Shown here: positions 7,734 to 17,361 of the stretch, piece by piece | Layout: each line of letters begins with the position of its first letter | Position numbering within the stretch: the first letter of the stretch is position 1 | From: Chloroflexota bacterium | GTDB taxonomy: Bacteria; Chloroflexota; Dormibacteria; Dormibacterales; Dormibacteraceae | Reading direction: 5' to 3' | Assembly: GCA_005881275.1 (NCBI GenBank) | Contig: VBEF01000038.1 | Location: 1 to 52,267 of the forward strand | Length of the DNA: 52,267 nucleotides | Position numbers and translations under genes: made by a program | Notes under the pieces: model-generated | Seen by the model: the letters and a program-made list of their open reading frames with translations, nothing else | Databases searched by the model: none | What the model was told of the DNA's origin: nothing

Positions 7734-8699
7734 ATGTTTTTCGGCCGTGCCAAGAAGCGGGCCCTCCGCATCTATTTCGCCACCGACGTCCACGGCTCAG
7801 ACCGCTGCTTCCGCAAGTTCCTGGCCGCGGCCGACTCGTATGACGCCGACGTGCTCGTGCTCGGCGGAGACATCGCGGGCAAAGGCCTGGTGCCGATCCG
7901 GTCGCACAACGGAACCCTGAGCGCGAAAGTCCGCGGCGAGCCTGTCACGGTGCCGCGCGCCGAGGAGGACCGGTTGCGCGCGGAGATCAACCGTCTCGGC
8001 TTCTATTCGATCGTCGCGGGCGATACGGACATGGAGCGCCTTGAGGCAGAGCCGGCCTTTCTCGACGCCGCGTTCGAGAGCGCGATCGTGGATCAGATCC
8101 ACGGCTGGTGCAGGCTCGCGGAGGACAGGCTCAAGGCACGCGTTCGCTGCATCATCACGCCAGGCAACGACGACCCCAGGGCGATCGACGCGGTCCTCAA
8201 GTCCGAGCCACGCATCGAGTCGCCAGAGGGTGAGATCTGCGATCTCGGCCCGGTCATGATGGCAAGCTGCGGTGACGTGACCCCGACTCCCTGGAACACC
8301 GAGCGCGAGTACTCCGAGGAGGAGCTGGGCAGCCGCCTGGAGAAGATCCTCGAGCAGGCTCCGGCCGGGCGAAAGATGGTGGTCAACTTCCACTGCCCGC
8401 CCTACGGCTCCGGCCTGGACTTCGCGGCCGAGCTGGACGCCCAGCTGCGGCCGGTGATCCGCGGCGGCCGCCCGAGCATCGTGCCTGTCGGGAGCAAGGC
8501 GGTGCGCGACGTCATCAAGCGACATCAGCCGGTCGTTGGCCTCCACGGGCACATCCACGAATCGCGCGCCGCCCAGAAGATCGGGTCCTCGTTGTGTCTC
8601 AACCCTGGCAGTGACTACACCGCGGACGTGCTGCGCGGCGCTATCGTGGACTTCGCCGAGGATGGGAGCTACATCGATTTTCTCTTCACCGCCGGGTAA
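7734..8699 (+). CDS. Calcineurin-like metallophosphoesterase
   Basis: 321 residues. The five metallophosphoesterase blocks are present in order: TDVHGS (D18 and H20), LGGDI (D46), TPGNDDP near 141, a later NFHCPP near 216, and GLHGHIHE near 264. Together these form a dinuclear metal site. Cytoplasmic; no signal peptide. It follows the permease by 18 bases and overlaps the next gene by 38 bases, so all three are probably co-transcribed. The family includes nucleotidases, phosphodiesterases and sugar-phosphate phosphatases; the substrate here is not evident. Confidence 0.87.
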   Translation: MFFGRAKKRALRIYFATDVHGSDRCFRKFLAAADSYDADVLVLGGDIAGKGLVPIRSHNGTLSAKVRGEPVTVPRAEEDRLRAEINRLGFYSIVAGDTDMERLEAEPAFLDAAFESAIVDQIHGWCRLAEDRLKARVRCIITPGNDDPRAIDAVLKSEPRIESPEGEICDLGPVMMASCGDVTPTPWNTEREYSEEELGSRLEKILEQAPAGRKMVVNFHCPPYGSGLDFAAELDAQLRPVIRGGRPSIVPVGSKAVRDVIKRHQPVVGLHGHIHESRAAQKIGSSLCLNPGSDYTADVLRGAIVDFAEDGSYIDFLFTAG

Positions 8700-9450
8700 C
8701 CGGCCCGTCCCGGACCTGATCGAGGAATCCCGCCGCCTCGTCGACGCCTCGAACAAGAAAGGTGTGCTCGTCCGCCTTCTCGGAGGCGTTGCCGTCTACT
8801 TGCAGTCACCCCAGGAAGGTCCCCTTCTTCCCCGCCCGATCAACGACATCGATCTCGTCACCAGGCGCGGCGCGCGGACGGCGGTGACCGGCGTGCTGGT
8901 CGCCGCCGGGTACGCGCCGGACGAGATGTTCAACGCACTCCACGGATCGCGGCGGCTGCTTTTCTTCGACGACGCCAACGGCCGCAAGCTGGACGTCTTC
9001 GTCGGCGAGTTTGCGATGTGCCACCAGGTGCCCATCGCGGACCGGCTCGATCGCGAGCCGCTCACGGTTCCACTTGCTGAGCTGTTGATGACCAAGCTCC
9101 AGATCGTGCAGCTGACCGAGCGCGACCAGCGCGACATCTACAACCTCGTCTTTCACCACGACGTGACGGCGAGCGGCGGGGACGCGATCGAGGCTGACTA
9201 CGTCGGCGAGCTGTGTGCGCGCGACTGGGGCCTGTGGCGGACCGCCAAGGCGACCATCGAGCAGTGCCAGAAGAACGTCGCCGACTACCAGCTTCCGCCG
9301 GCCGCGGTAAGCCTCATCGCAGAGCGGCTGGATCTGCTGTGGGCACAGATCGAGGCCACGCCAAAGACCGCCAGGTGGCGCATGCGCAACCGCGTCGGCG
9401 ACCGGATGCGCTGGTACAACGAGCCTGAAGAAAACGCCCAGTCGAAATGA
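8662..9450 (+). CDS. Nucleotidyltransferase-fold protein
   Basis: 262 residues from the ATG at 8662. A later non-ATG start near 8700 is possible, because the first 15 residues overlap the previous gene. The N-terminal part has LLGGVAVYLQ near residue 33, then PINDIDLV with the DxD pair near 56, and KLDVFVGEF near 98. This is the GG-x(n)-DxD-x(n)-D pattern of the DNA polymerase beta-like nucleotidyltransferase fold found in MNT/AbiEii and aminoglycoside-type enzymes. The helical C-terminal half has no recognised motif. Its tight link to the metallophosphoesterase suggests the two act on the same molecule. No toxin or antitoxin role can be shown from sequence. Confidence 0.65.
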   Translation: MGATSIFSSPPGNRPVPDLIEESRRLVDASNKKGVLVRLLGGVAVYLQSPQEGPLLPRPINDIDLVTRRGARTAVTGVLVAAGYAPDEMFNALHGSRRLLFFDDANGRKLDVFVGEFAMCHQVPIADRLDREPLTVPLAELLMTKLQIVQLTERDQRDIYNLVFHHDVTASGGDAIEADYVGELCARDWGLWRTAKATIEQCQKNVADYQLPPAAVSLIAERLDLLWAQIEATPKTARWRMRNRVGDRMRWYNEPEENAQSK

Positions 9451-9526
9451 CCGGGCCGGCGACTGAGAGCCTCCCGAGATGCGCTCCGCGACCTGATACG
9501 ATCCGACAACAAGAAGCCCCGGTGTG

Positions 9527-9551
9527 AACAGCCCTTGGGAAGGGCGTTGTT
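9527..9551 (+). other. Leader hairpin upstream of the solute-binding protein gene
   Basis: GCCCTT-GGG-AAGGGC (9531-9545) forms a 6-bp stem that can extend by AACA/TGTT on the outside with a small bulge. It lies 20 bases before the start codon of the binding-protein gene at 9572 and just upstream of its Shine-Dalgarno sequence. It may stabilise the mRNA 5' end. The surrounding 121 bp (9451-9571) hold no gene and presumably the promoter; GATACG near 9495 is the best -10 candidate, without a convincing -35. Confidence 0.4.
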
Positions 9552-9571
9552 GAACCTCAGAGGAGGTCTGA

Positions 9572-10897
9572 ATGCAACCAATCACCCGGCGTGAATTCGT
9601 CAAACGCACGGCGGTGGCCGGAGCGATGTTGACCTCGATCCCCGCCATCCTCGAGGCATGTTCGACCGGAACCCCGACGTCGAACAAGCCGTCGAAGCTG
9701 ACGATCGCGGCCGTTCAAGGGGCTGAAGACGGTCCGCTCAAGAAGGTCGCGCCCATGTATCAATCGCAGACGGGAATCACGATGGAGATCGTCGAGTTTC
9801 CCTACGACCAGCTGTTCGAGAAGCTGGTCACCACGTTCCAGGCGAACGGATCCAGCTACGACCTTTGCATGATGGACGACCCCTGGATGCCAAAGTTCGG
9901 CACCATGGGCGCGCTCCAACCGCTCGACTCCAACTTCGGGTTCACACGCGATTCGGACATCCCGAGCATCGTGTACGACGTCGGCACGTGGCCGCCTCCG
10001 CGCGGGCCGGTACCGCCGTCAGAGCAGGGCAAGACGCAGCATCTGTACGGCATCACGATCGTCGGCAACGTCGAGATGTTCATGTATCGAAAAGACCTGG
10101 CCTCGAGCCCGCCAGGCAGCTGGGACGACGTGCTGGCCAACGCCCAGAAATTCAACAAGGCCAACTTCTATGGGTACGTGATCCGCGGCAAGGCCACGAA
10201 CCCCGCGAGCAGCGACTCGCTGCCGATCCTGTGGTCCTTCGGCGGTGACATCTTCGACACCAGCTGGAAGGTCGTGCTCGACTCCACGGCGTCGATCGAC
10301 GCCATCACCTTCCTCACCCAGACGCTGAAGAAATATGCCGAACCTGGCGCCGAGAACACCGACGCGGGCGACCGTGACCGGCTGATCGCGATCGGGCAGG
10401 CGTTCCAGTCGACGACCTGGCCTGCCGAGGTCACCGGCGTGGTGGAGGCGGCGGGAGTTTCCCAGGTGGCCGGCAAGATGGCCTACATCCCGATCCCCAA
10501 GGGGCCAAGCGGAAAGGGCCTTGGCATGATGGGCAACTGGCTGCTCGGCATACCGAAGGGGTCGAGCAACGGATCGGCCGCGGCTGACTTCATCAAGTGG
10601 CTGATCAAGACCGAAAACATGAAGACTTACGTCCAGAACGGGGGCATCCCCACACGGACGAGCCTGCTCAACGACTCGACGCTCGGCCAGGCCAATCCGT
10701 ACTTCCCGGCGCTGGCTCAGTCCCTGGCCGCCTCGCCGAACTGGCGTCCGCGGACCGACCAGTGGAATGCGGTCGAGACGATCTACGGCACCGCGGTCAA
10801 CCAGGCGGTGGCCGGGCTCAAGACGCCAAAAGACGCGCTGACGGCAGCCGCTTCGCAGATTCGCGCCGCCATGAAGCAGGCCGGGTACCCTTCCTAG
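9572..10897 (+). CDS. ABC transporter extracellular solute-binding protein (family 1), Tat-type lipoprotein
   Basis: 441 residues. The N-terminus has a twin-arginine motif (RREFVKR, residues 6-12), a hydrophobic stretch and a cysteine at the end (LEACS, C30). This points to export by Tat and lipid anchoring. The mature part has the two-lobed layout of the MalE/UgpB-like family (LTIAAVQG, then SYDLCMMDDPWM and MMGNWLLGIPKGSS). A strong AGGAGG Shine-Dalgarno precedes the ATG. It is followed by two CUT1-type permease genes, so it delivers a sugar or sugar derivative to them. No ATPase gene is adjacent. Confidence 0.9.
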   Translation: MQPITRREFVKRTAVAGAMLTSIPAILEACSTGTPTSNKPSKLTIAAVQGAEDGPLKKVAPMYQSQTGITMEIVEFPYDQLFEKLVTTFQANGSSYDLCMMDDPWMPKFGTMGALQPLDSNFGFTRDSDIPSIVYDVGTWPPPRGPVPPSEQGKTQHLYGITIVGNVEMFMYRKDLASSPPGSWDDVLANAQKFNKANFYGYVIRGKATNPASSDSLPILWSFGGDIFDTSWKVVLDSTASIDAITFLTQTLKKYAEPGAENTDAGDRDRLIAIGQAFQSTTWPAEVTGVVEAAGVSQVAGKMAYIPIPKGPSGKGLGMMGNWLLGIPKGSSNGSAAADFIKWLIKTENMKTYVQNGGIPTRTSLLNDSTLGQANPYFPALAQSLAASPNWRPRTDQWNAVETIYGTAVNQAVAGLKTPKDALTAAASQIRAAMKQAGYPS

Positions 10898-10906
10898 CTT
10901 GACGAT

Positions 10907-11839
10907 GTGATTCGTTCGTCGCCGAACCTACCGGCCCCCCACGCCCCGCAGGCGGAAAGGGCCGGTAGGCGCCGGCTGAGCCGGGACGAACGGCTCGCGT
11001 ACCTGCTCCTCCTGCCGGCCCTGGGCGCAGTGTTCGTGATCGTCACCATCCCTTTCGTCCTGGTCCTCATCCAGTCGGTCAGCGCGGACGACGGGACACT
11101 GATCGGACTTCGCAATTACACCCGTGCCCTCGGCAACCCGCTGCTCTACGACGCGATACGGGCCACCGGGGTCTACAGCGTGATCGTCCTGCCCATCGAG
11201 ATCCTGCTCGGCCTGAGCTTTGCGCTCCTCGTGCATCGAACGGTGCGGTGGCCGGGCGTGCGCGCGGCGATCTACGTGCTGGCCATCCTGCCGTTGGTGG
11301 TGCCGCCGGTCGCGATCGGCGTGGTGGCCCGACTGGTGTACGCGCCGAGCTACGGCGTGCTGAACGTGATCCTCGAGCGGGTCGGCCTGACCCACCACGA
11401 GGTGAACTGGTTGGGCGATCCGACGCTCGCCATGCTGGCGGTGGCAAGCGTCGACATCTGGCAGTGGACGCCGTTTGTGTACCTCGTACTGTTCTCCGGG
11501 CTTCAAACAGTGCCGCGCGAGTCGGTCGAAGCCGCGCAGATCGATGGCGCGGACTGGTGGGCCCAGTTCCGCTTTATCGACCTCTTCTACCTGCGGCCGC
11601 TGTTCCTCCTCATCATCTTCTTCAGGCTGGCCGACGTCCTGCGTGTGTTCGACCATGTGTTCATCCTCACGGGCGGCGGCCCGGGCACCACGACGCAGCT
11701 GCTGAGCCTCTACATCTACCGCGTCGAATTCAAGTTCTTCGACAGTGGGCAAGCCGCTGCGCTCGCCGTGCTGGTGCTTGTGTCGTTCAGCATCCTCTAC
11801 AGGCTCATCTCCCGGGCGCTTCCGCTGGAGCGAACGTGA
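10907..11839 (+). CDS. ABC sugar transporter permease (MalF/UgpA-like)
   Basis: 310 residues from a GTG with no obvious Shine-Dalgarno, 9 bases after the binding-protein stop. Six transmembrane helices. The EAA cytoplasmic loop reads EAAQIDGADWWAQFRFIDLFYLRPLF near residues 205-230 (E-A-A-x-x-D-G-A, then P late), the contact site for the ATPase. The next gene overlaps by 4 bases and encodes the partner permease. Cytoplasmic membrane; imports the sugar bound by the preceding lipoprotein. Confidence 0.9.
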   Translation: MIRSSPNLPAPHAPQAERAGRRRLSRDERLAYLLLLPALGAVFVIVTIPFVLVLIQSVSADDGTLIGLRNYTRALGNPLLYDAIRATGVYSVIVLPIEILLGLSFALLVHRTVRWPGVRAAIYVLAILPLVVPPVAIGVVARLVYAPSYGVLNVILERVGLTHHEVNWLGDPTLAMLAVASVDIWQWTPFVYLVLFSGLQTVPRESVEAAQIDGADWWAQFRFIDLFYLRPLFLLIIFFRLADVLRVFDHVFILTGGGPGTTTQLLSLYIYRVEFKFFDSGQAAALAVLVLVSFSILYRLISRALPLERT

Positions 11840-12675
11840 GGCAGACGTTTCTGCGGACCGCCCTGGCCACTGTCGCCCTCGGCATGGCCGGCGTCCTGTA
11901 CGGCTTTCCCCTCTACTGGCTGTTCGTCACCTCGCTCAAGAGCAAGGCGGAGCTGTTCGCCAGCTCCGTGCACCTGATCCCTCACAACCCGACATTCGCG
12001 GCTTACACAAGCGTGCTGATCGAGCGTGGGTTCTGGGTTTTGCTCAAGAACAGCGTGATCGTCTGCTTCTCGACCGTCGTGGTGACGCTCGCGCTCGGCT
12101 TGCTGATCACGTACCCGATCACGCGGCTGCCGGTGCCGCCGCGGCTGCGCGTGAACATCCTGATCTGGGCCCTCTCCCTGCGCTTCCTGCCGCCGATCGC
12201 TGTCGTGATCCCGTACTTCGCGATAGTTCGAACGCTGCAGCTCTACGACCAGCCGATCGCGCTGATCGGGATCTACTCGCTCTTCAACCTGCCCTTCGCG
12301 ATCTGGATGCTCAAGGGCTTTCTGGATGAGATCCCCATCGAGCTCGAGGACGCGGCTCTGGTCGATGGTGCAAGTCGGTGGATTGCTTTCCGCCGCGTGC
12401 TGCTGCCGCTGGCGGCCCCGGGCGTGATGGCGGCGGGGATCATCGTCTTCACGTTTGCGTGGAGCGAGTTCCTCTTCGCCTTGATCCTGACCGCCACACC
12501 CAACTCGCAAACCTTCCCGGTCGGGGTCCAGGGCCTGGTCACTCAATTCGAGATCATCTGGAACGATATGGCCGCTTCCGGTGTGATCGCGATGGCCCTT
12601 CCGCTGGTGCTGATGGTGATCGGGCGTAGATACATCGTCGCCGGCTTGACGTTCGGCGTGATTCGCGAAAAGTGA
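11836..12675 (+). CDS. ABC sugar transporter permease (MalG/UgpE-like)
   Basis: 279 residues, GTG start in a GTGA overlap; a longer open frame upstream is antiparallel noise over the previous gene. Six hydrophobic segments. The motif LFVTSLKSKAELF near residue 30 is typical of MalG-like subunits, and the EAA loop reads ELEDAALVDGASRWIAFRRV near 172. Forms the heteromeric channel with the preceding permease. The downstream isomerase overlaps it by 4 bases, which ties the transporter to sugar catabolism. Confidence 0.9.
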   Translation: MRQTFLRTALATVALGMAGVLYGFPLYWLFVTSLKSKAELFASSVHLIPHNPTFAAYTSVLIERGFWVLLKNSVIVCFSTVVVTLALGLLITYPITRLPVPPRLRVNILIWALSLRFLPPIAVVIPYFAIVRTLQLYDQPIALIGIYSLFNLPFAIWMLKGFLDEIPIELEDAALVDGASRWIAFRRVLLPLAAPGVMAAGIIVFTFAWSEFLFALILTATPNSQTFPVGVQGLVTQFEIIWNDMAASGVIAMALPLVLMVIGRRYIVAGLTFGVIREK

Positions 12676-13514
12676 ACGCGACCATCTATCTCAACGGGGC
12701 CACGCTGATGACGACGCCCACGCAGGACGTGGTGGCGATCGCCCGCGAAGCCGGTTATTCGGGAATCGAGGCGCGCGCCGAGCGCCTCCTGCGGGACGCC
12801 ACGGAGGTCCGCGCCACGGCCGCGGTCGTCCGTCCCAACGAGGTGCTGGCTCTCAACGGCGTGGCCTTGAGCCTGCGGTCCGACGGCCGGATGGACGGCA
12901 AGCTGATCGAAGCCGACCTCAAGCCGCGCCTCAGCATCGGCAGGGAGATCGGTTCCCCATACCTTCTCGCGATCGCACCTCGAGCGCCGGGCCTGGCAAC
13001 AAGCCGCGCCATGCCGGGTACCCGCGATGCGCTGGAGGTTGCGCGCGACCGCGCTGCCGTCATGGGCATCGGGATCGCCTTCGAGTTTCTCGGCTTTCGA
13101 GACTCCCCCATCAACACGCCGGAGCTCGCTGCCGAGACCGTCGACCGCATCGATGGGATCGGATTGGTGCTCGATTCCTGTCACTGGCACGCGAGCGGCA
13201 GCCCGCCGCTTCAGGGATATCCGATCCGCCGCCTTGTGCTCGTCCACCTCAACGATGCACCGGCCAAGCCGGCGCAGGAAATCGAAGATGCCGACCGCCT
13301 GCTTCCTGGCGAGGGCGTCATCAAGCTGGCCGAGCTGACACAGGACCTGAGGACCGGCGGCTACGCGGGACCCTGGAGCCTGGAGACTTTCAACCCTTCG
13401 TACTGGGCGGAGGATCCTCGCGCCGTGGCGAGGAGAGGATTTGTTGCGGTGTCACAGAACGTTTCCGCCGACCAGCGTTCCAGCCGCGAGAACCGCAAGC
13501 ACACCCGCGGCTGA
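12672..13514 (+). CDS. Sugar phosphate isomerase/epimerase family protein (TIM barrel)
   Basis: 280 residues, GTG start overlapping the permease stop by 4 bases. The xylose-isomerase-like barrel is recognisable from FEFLGFRD near residue 138 (metal Glu), LVLDSCHWHAS near 170 (Asp and His), LVLVHLNDAP near 190 and PWSLETFNPSYWAEDP near 236. It is the last gene of the 9572-13514 transport operon and converges with the cox cluster, leaving 1 bp between the two stop codons. Probably converts the imported sugar in the cytoplasm. The last 30 residues are polar and possibly disordered. Confidence 0.83.
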   Translation: MNATIYLNGATLMTTPTQDVVAIAREAGYSGIEARAERLLRDATEVRATAAVVRPNEVLALNGVALSLRSDGRMDGKLIEADLKPRLSIGREIGSPYLLAIAPRAPGLATSRAMPGTRDALEVARDRAAVMGIGIAFEFLGFRDSPINTPELAAETVDRIDGIGLVLDSCHWHASGSPPLQGYPIRRLVLVHLNDAPAKPAQEIEDADRLLPGEGVIKLAELTQDLRTGGYAGPWSLETFNPSYWAEDPRAVARRGFVAVSQNVSADQRSSRENRKHTRG

Positions 13515-13515
13515 G

Positions 13516-14472
13516 CTAGGTGTCAGCTTCGATCGCGCGAAGGTAGCGCTCAGGCTCCTTCAAGAATTCGGCCTCGCACCCGGCGGAGCAAAACCAGTAG
13601 GTCTGATCGCGATGGACCGCCGTGTGCAGCGATGTCAGCGGGTCGACGGTCATGCCGCAGACCGGATCGGTGGCGAAGACGACGGCGGGCACGGGCACGC
13701 CCTTGGCCGCGGGGCGCCGCTTCGCGCGTGCTGTCACCACCTCGGCCAGGGCGAGGACGGCGATCTCTTCCTGGCTTCCGCCGCGGACCTTGCTTGCGGA
13801 TGTGCGGATACGGCCGAGCGTCGTCTCGTCGAGGCCGCGATCCATCAGCGCTTTGTGCACGGCGTCGGTACGGCGGGCGCTGGCGATGAGGCTCACGTCG
13901 ACATCGCGGTGGGCAAGCGCCGCCTCGAGCGCGTCCTCATCGTAGTGGCCCATCGTGGCGACGACCGCCCAGCTGTCCGGACCTGGATTGGCCTCCGCCA
14001 CCTCCAGGCTTCCGACCACCATGGCGGCGCCTGGAAAATCCTCCCGACGCGCTCCCGGGTGCACAGCGCACGCCCGAAATCCGGCGAGCGATCCCATCTG
14101 GACGAGAGCTCGCGCCACAGGGGTATCGCCGAAGACGAGCAGCAGCGGCCGCGGAAGCCGCGGCTCGATGAAGATGTCGAGCGCTCCGCCGCTCGGACAT
14201 GTGGTCGCCACGGTCAGCTCGCCGCGCTTCCGCGTCTGCTTGACCTCGGCCGAGGGGACGATGCGGACCAGGTTCGGTGAGCCTTCGGCGAGCGCGCGAA
14301 GTGCCTCGCGGCGGACGATCGGCTCGGAGCACGTCCCGCCGATCCAGCCCCGCAGCCGGCCGTCGGCGGTGATGACTGCCTTGTCTCCTGGGTGCGCGGA
14401 GGTGGGCGCCTCGGAGCGCACGACCGTAGCCAGCACGCAGGGCGTGCCGTCGGCCGCGTACCGGCTGAGCAC
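13516..14472 (-). CDS. XdhC/CoxF-family maturation protein with C-terminal YHS domain
   Basis: 318 residues. The N-terminal half has the XdhC/CoxI-family pattern (CVLATVVRSEAPTSAHPGDK near residues 12-31, GWIGGTCSEPIVRREA near 42-57). The middle has the Rossmann part (LLLVFGDTPVARAL). Residues about 265-318 form a YHS domain with DPVCGMTV and a second cysteine pair, FCSAGCEAEF, a probable metal-binding unit. XdhC-type proteins sulfurate or insert the Mo cofactor of the CO/xanthine dehydrogenase family. Start is a GTG 21 bases downstream of the coxL stop, in the same frame. The YHS fusion is less usual than a stand-alone XdhC. Confidence 0.83.
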   Translation of the reverse strand: MLSRYAADGTPCVLATVVRSEAPTSAHPGDKAVITADGRLRGWIGGTCSEPIVRREALRALAEGSPNLVRIVPSAEVKQTRKRGELTVATTCPSGGALDIFIEPRLPRPLLLVFGDTPVARALVQMGSLAGFRACAVHPGARREDFPGAAMVVGSLEVAEANPGPDSWAVVATMGHYDEDALEAALAHRDVDVSLIASARRTDAVHKALMDRGLDETTLGRIRTSASKVRGGSQEEIAVLALAEVVTARAKRRPAAKGVPVPAVVFATDPVCGMTVDPLTSLHTAVHRDQTYWFCSAGCEAEFLKEPERYLRAIEADT

Positions 14473-14493
14473 TTCGGTCAGGTCGTCAGCGAT

Positions 14494-16848
14494 TTACTCG
14501 GTCACTCCTTTGGATCGCAGCGCGGCCCAGACCTTGTCCGGGCCGACCGGCATGTCGATGTTGGTGATGCCGTATGGAGAAAGGGCGTCGATCACGGCGT
14601 TGACGTAGGCGGCGGGCGATCCGACAGTGGCGGACTCGCCCACGCCCTTCGCGCCGAGCGGATGGTGGGGCGACGGGGTCACGGTCTCGCCGAGCTCGAA
14701 GCTCGGCGTCTCCCATGCGGTCGGCAGGAGGTAGTCCATGAAGTTGGAGCCGATGCAGTTGCCCTCGCTGTCGAAGGTGATGAGTTGCATGAAGGCGATA
14801 CCGAAGCCCTCGGTAAGACCGCCGTGGATCTGGCCCTCGACGATCATCGGGTTGATGCGCACGCCGCAGTCGTCGACGGCGACCATGCGCCTCACCTTTA
14901 CCTGTCCCGTTCCTTTGTCGATGTCCACGACCACCGCATACGTGCCGAACGGGTAGGTCATATTCGGAGGGTCGTAGTAGTGCACTCCTTCCAGGCCGGC
15001 CTCCATGCCCTCCGGCAGGTTGGTGTAAGCGGCGAAGGCGATCTCCTGGATCGTCTTGGCGCGATCCGGCGAGCCCTTGACCTGGAATCTGGAAACCCGC
15101 CACTCGAGGTCTTCCTCGTCCACCTCGAGCAGGTGCGACGCGATCTTGCGGGCTTTGTCCCTGAGCTTCCTCGCGACCATCGCCGTGGCGGCACCCGCCA
15201 CCGGCGTGCTGCGGGAGGCGTACGTGCCCAGGCCATAAGGCGCCGTGTCGGTGTCGCCCTCCTCGACCGCGATGTCGACCGCCGGGATGCCAAGCTCCTC
15301 GGTCACGATCTGGGCGAAGGTGGTTTCGTGGCCCTGGCCCTGCGACTTCACACCCATCCGCAGAAGCGCTTTGCCGGTCGGGTGCACGCGAAGCTCGGCG
15401 CTGTCGAACATGCGCAGGCCGAGGATGTCGAACTCCGCTCCGTGCCCGGCGCCCACCACCTCGGTGAAGCTGGCGATGCCGATGCCGGTCACCTCGCCCT
15501 TCTTCCTGCGCGCATCGACGTCCTTGCGGAGCTCGTCGTAACCGAGCTTCTGCAGGGCGACGTTCATGGCCTGCGGATAGTCCCCGCTGTCGTAAATCCA
15601 GCCAGTGGCCGACGTATACGGGAACTGCTCGGGCTTGATGAAGTTCTTCATCCGGAACTCCGCCTGGTCGATCCCGAGCTCGATGGCCGCGTTCGTCACC
15701 AGGCGCTCGATCAGATAGCTGGCCTCGGTGACTCGGAACGAGCAGCGGTATGCGACGCCGCCCGGCGCCTTGTTCGTGTAGTAACCGTCGGCCGTGACGT
15801 GCGCCGTCGGAATGTCGTACGAGCCGGTGACTATGTGGAAGAGGCCCGCCTTGAACTTCGTGGGCTGCGCGTCGGAGAAGAACGCGCCGTTGTCGCTGTC
15901 GAGGTGAACGCGCAGCGCGAGCATCTTGCCGTCCTTGTCGACGGCAAGGTCGCCGGTCATGTGATAGTCGCGCGCGAAACCGGTCGAGATGAGGTTTTCG
16001 CTGCGGTCCTCGACCCACTTCACCGGCCGCCCGATGAGCAGGCTGGCCGCGGTGGCCACCACGTAGCCCGGATACACCGGAACCTTGTTTCCGAAGCCGC
16101 CCCCGATATCCGGCGAGATGATGCGGATCTGCTGCTCCGGCAGGCCGGTGACCAACGCGAAGACCGTGCGAATCGCATGCGGAGCCTGACTCGTCATGTA
16201 GATGGTGGCCTTGCCCGTCGCGCTGTTGACGTCCGCAAGGCAGCCGCACGTCTCCAGCGGCGCTGGATGGCAGCGCGGATAGAAGCTGGTCAGACGCACG
16301 ACCTTGTGCGCAGTGGCGAATGCGGCCTGGGTTGTGGCCTGATTGCCCGCCTCCCAGTGGTAGATGTGGTTGTCCTTCTGGCCTTCCTTGTCGTCGCGAA
16401 TCAACGGCGCGCCTGCGCCTTTGGCGCCATCAGGGCTTGTGACAGCGGGCAGGATCTCGTAGTCGACGAGGATCGCATCACGAGCATCCTCCGCCTGGTA
16501 CTTGGTCTCGGCGATGACTGCGGCGACCTCCTGGCCCTGGAAGCGAACTTTGTCCGTGGCGAGCACCGCCTGCGTGTCGCCGCTCAAAGTCGGCATCCAC
16601 GCCAGCTTGTGCTCCGCCATGAGCTCACCCGTGACCACAGCGATCACGCCCGGCATCGCCGATGCCGCGGTCGTGTCGATCGAGTTGATCCGGGCGTGGG
16701 CGTGCGGGCTGCGAAGGATCGCCATCTCGAGCATGTTCGGGAGGACGAAATCGTCCAGGTAGTTGCCCTTTCCGCGCAGGAAGCGGGCGTCCTCCTTCCG
16801 CTTGATGGATTCGCCGATGCGGCCGTGCATGTGGGTGGCGGTCGCCAT
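14494..16848 (-). CDS. coxL: Aerobic CO dehydrogenase large subunit, form I
   Basis: 784 residues, close to the usual 800. It binds the Mo-molybdopterin cytosine dinucleotide and Cu-S-Mo centre that oxidises CO to CO2. The active-site loop reads AYRCSFR at residues 366-372, with C369 the copper-ligating cysteine. AYxCSFR is the established signature of form I (true CO-oxidising) CoxL; form II enzymes have AYRGAGR. Also visible are the MPT-binding DIGGGFGNK segment near 247 and the GAKGVGE segment near 733, which holds the catalytic Glu. The ATG directly follows the coxS stop, and its Shine-Dalgarno (GGGAGGGG) lies within the end of coxS. Part of a coxM-S-L operon. Confidence 0.95.
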   Translation of the reverse strand: MATATHMHGRIGESIKRKEDARFLRGKGNYLDDFVLPNMLEMAILRSPHAHARINSIDTTAASAMPGVIAVVTGELMAEHKLAWMPTLSGDTQAVLATDKVRFQGQEVAAVIAETKYQAEDARDAILVDYEILPAVTSPDGAKGAGAPLIRDDKEGQKDNHIYHWEAGNQATTQAAFATAHKVVRLTSFYPRCHPAPLETCGCLADVNSATGKATIYMTSQAPHAIRTVFALVTGLPEQQIRIISPDIGGGFGNKVPVYPGYVVATAASLLIGRPVKWVEDRSENLISTGFARDYHMTGDLAVDKDGKMLALRVHLDSDNGAFFSDAQPTKFKAGLFHIVTGSYDIPTAHVTADGYYTNKAPGGVAYRCSFRVTEASYLIERLVTNAAIELGIDQAEFRMKNFIKPEQFPYTSATGWIYDSGDYPQAMNVALQKLGYDELRKDVDARRKKGEVTGIGIASFTEVVGAGHGAEFDILGLRMFDSAELRVHPTGKALLRMGVKSQGQGHETTFAQIVTEELGIPAVDIAVEEGDTDTAPYGLGTYASRSTPVAGAATAMVARKLRDKARKIASHLLEVDEEDLEWRVSRFQVKGSPDRAKTIQEIAFAAYTNLPEGMEAGLEGVHYYDPPNMTYPFGTYAVVVDIDKGTGQVKVRRMVAVDDCGVRINPMIVEGQIHGGLTEGFGIAFMQLITFDSEGNCIGSNFMDYLLPTAWETPSFELGETVTPSPHHPLGAKGVGESATVGSPAAYVNAVIDALSPYGITNIDMPVGPDKVWAALRSKGVTE

Positions 16849-17357
<509 letters not shown>

Positions 17358-17361
<4 letters not shown>

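Noticed and set aside
6060-7793. 577-codon open frame on the minus strand
   Set aside because: Antisense shadow of the APC permease; the translation is charged and low in complexity and has no domain.
15730-15760. Selenocysteine or selanyl-cysteine in CoxL
   Set aside because: The active-site residue is encoded as an ordinary cysteine codon in AYRCSFR; no in-frame UGA.
16490-16848. Other antisense frames within the cox genes as small proteins
   Set aside because: No ribosome-binding sites or family features; typical shadows.
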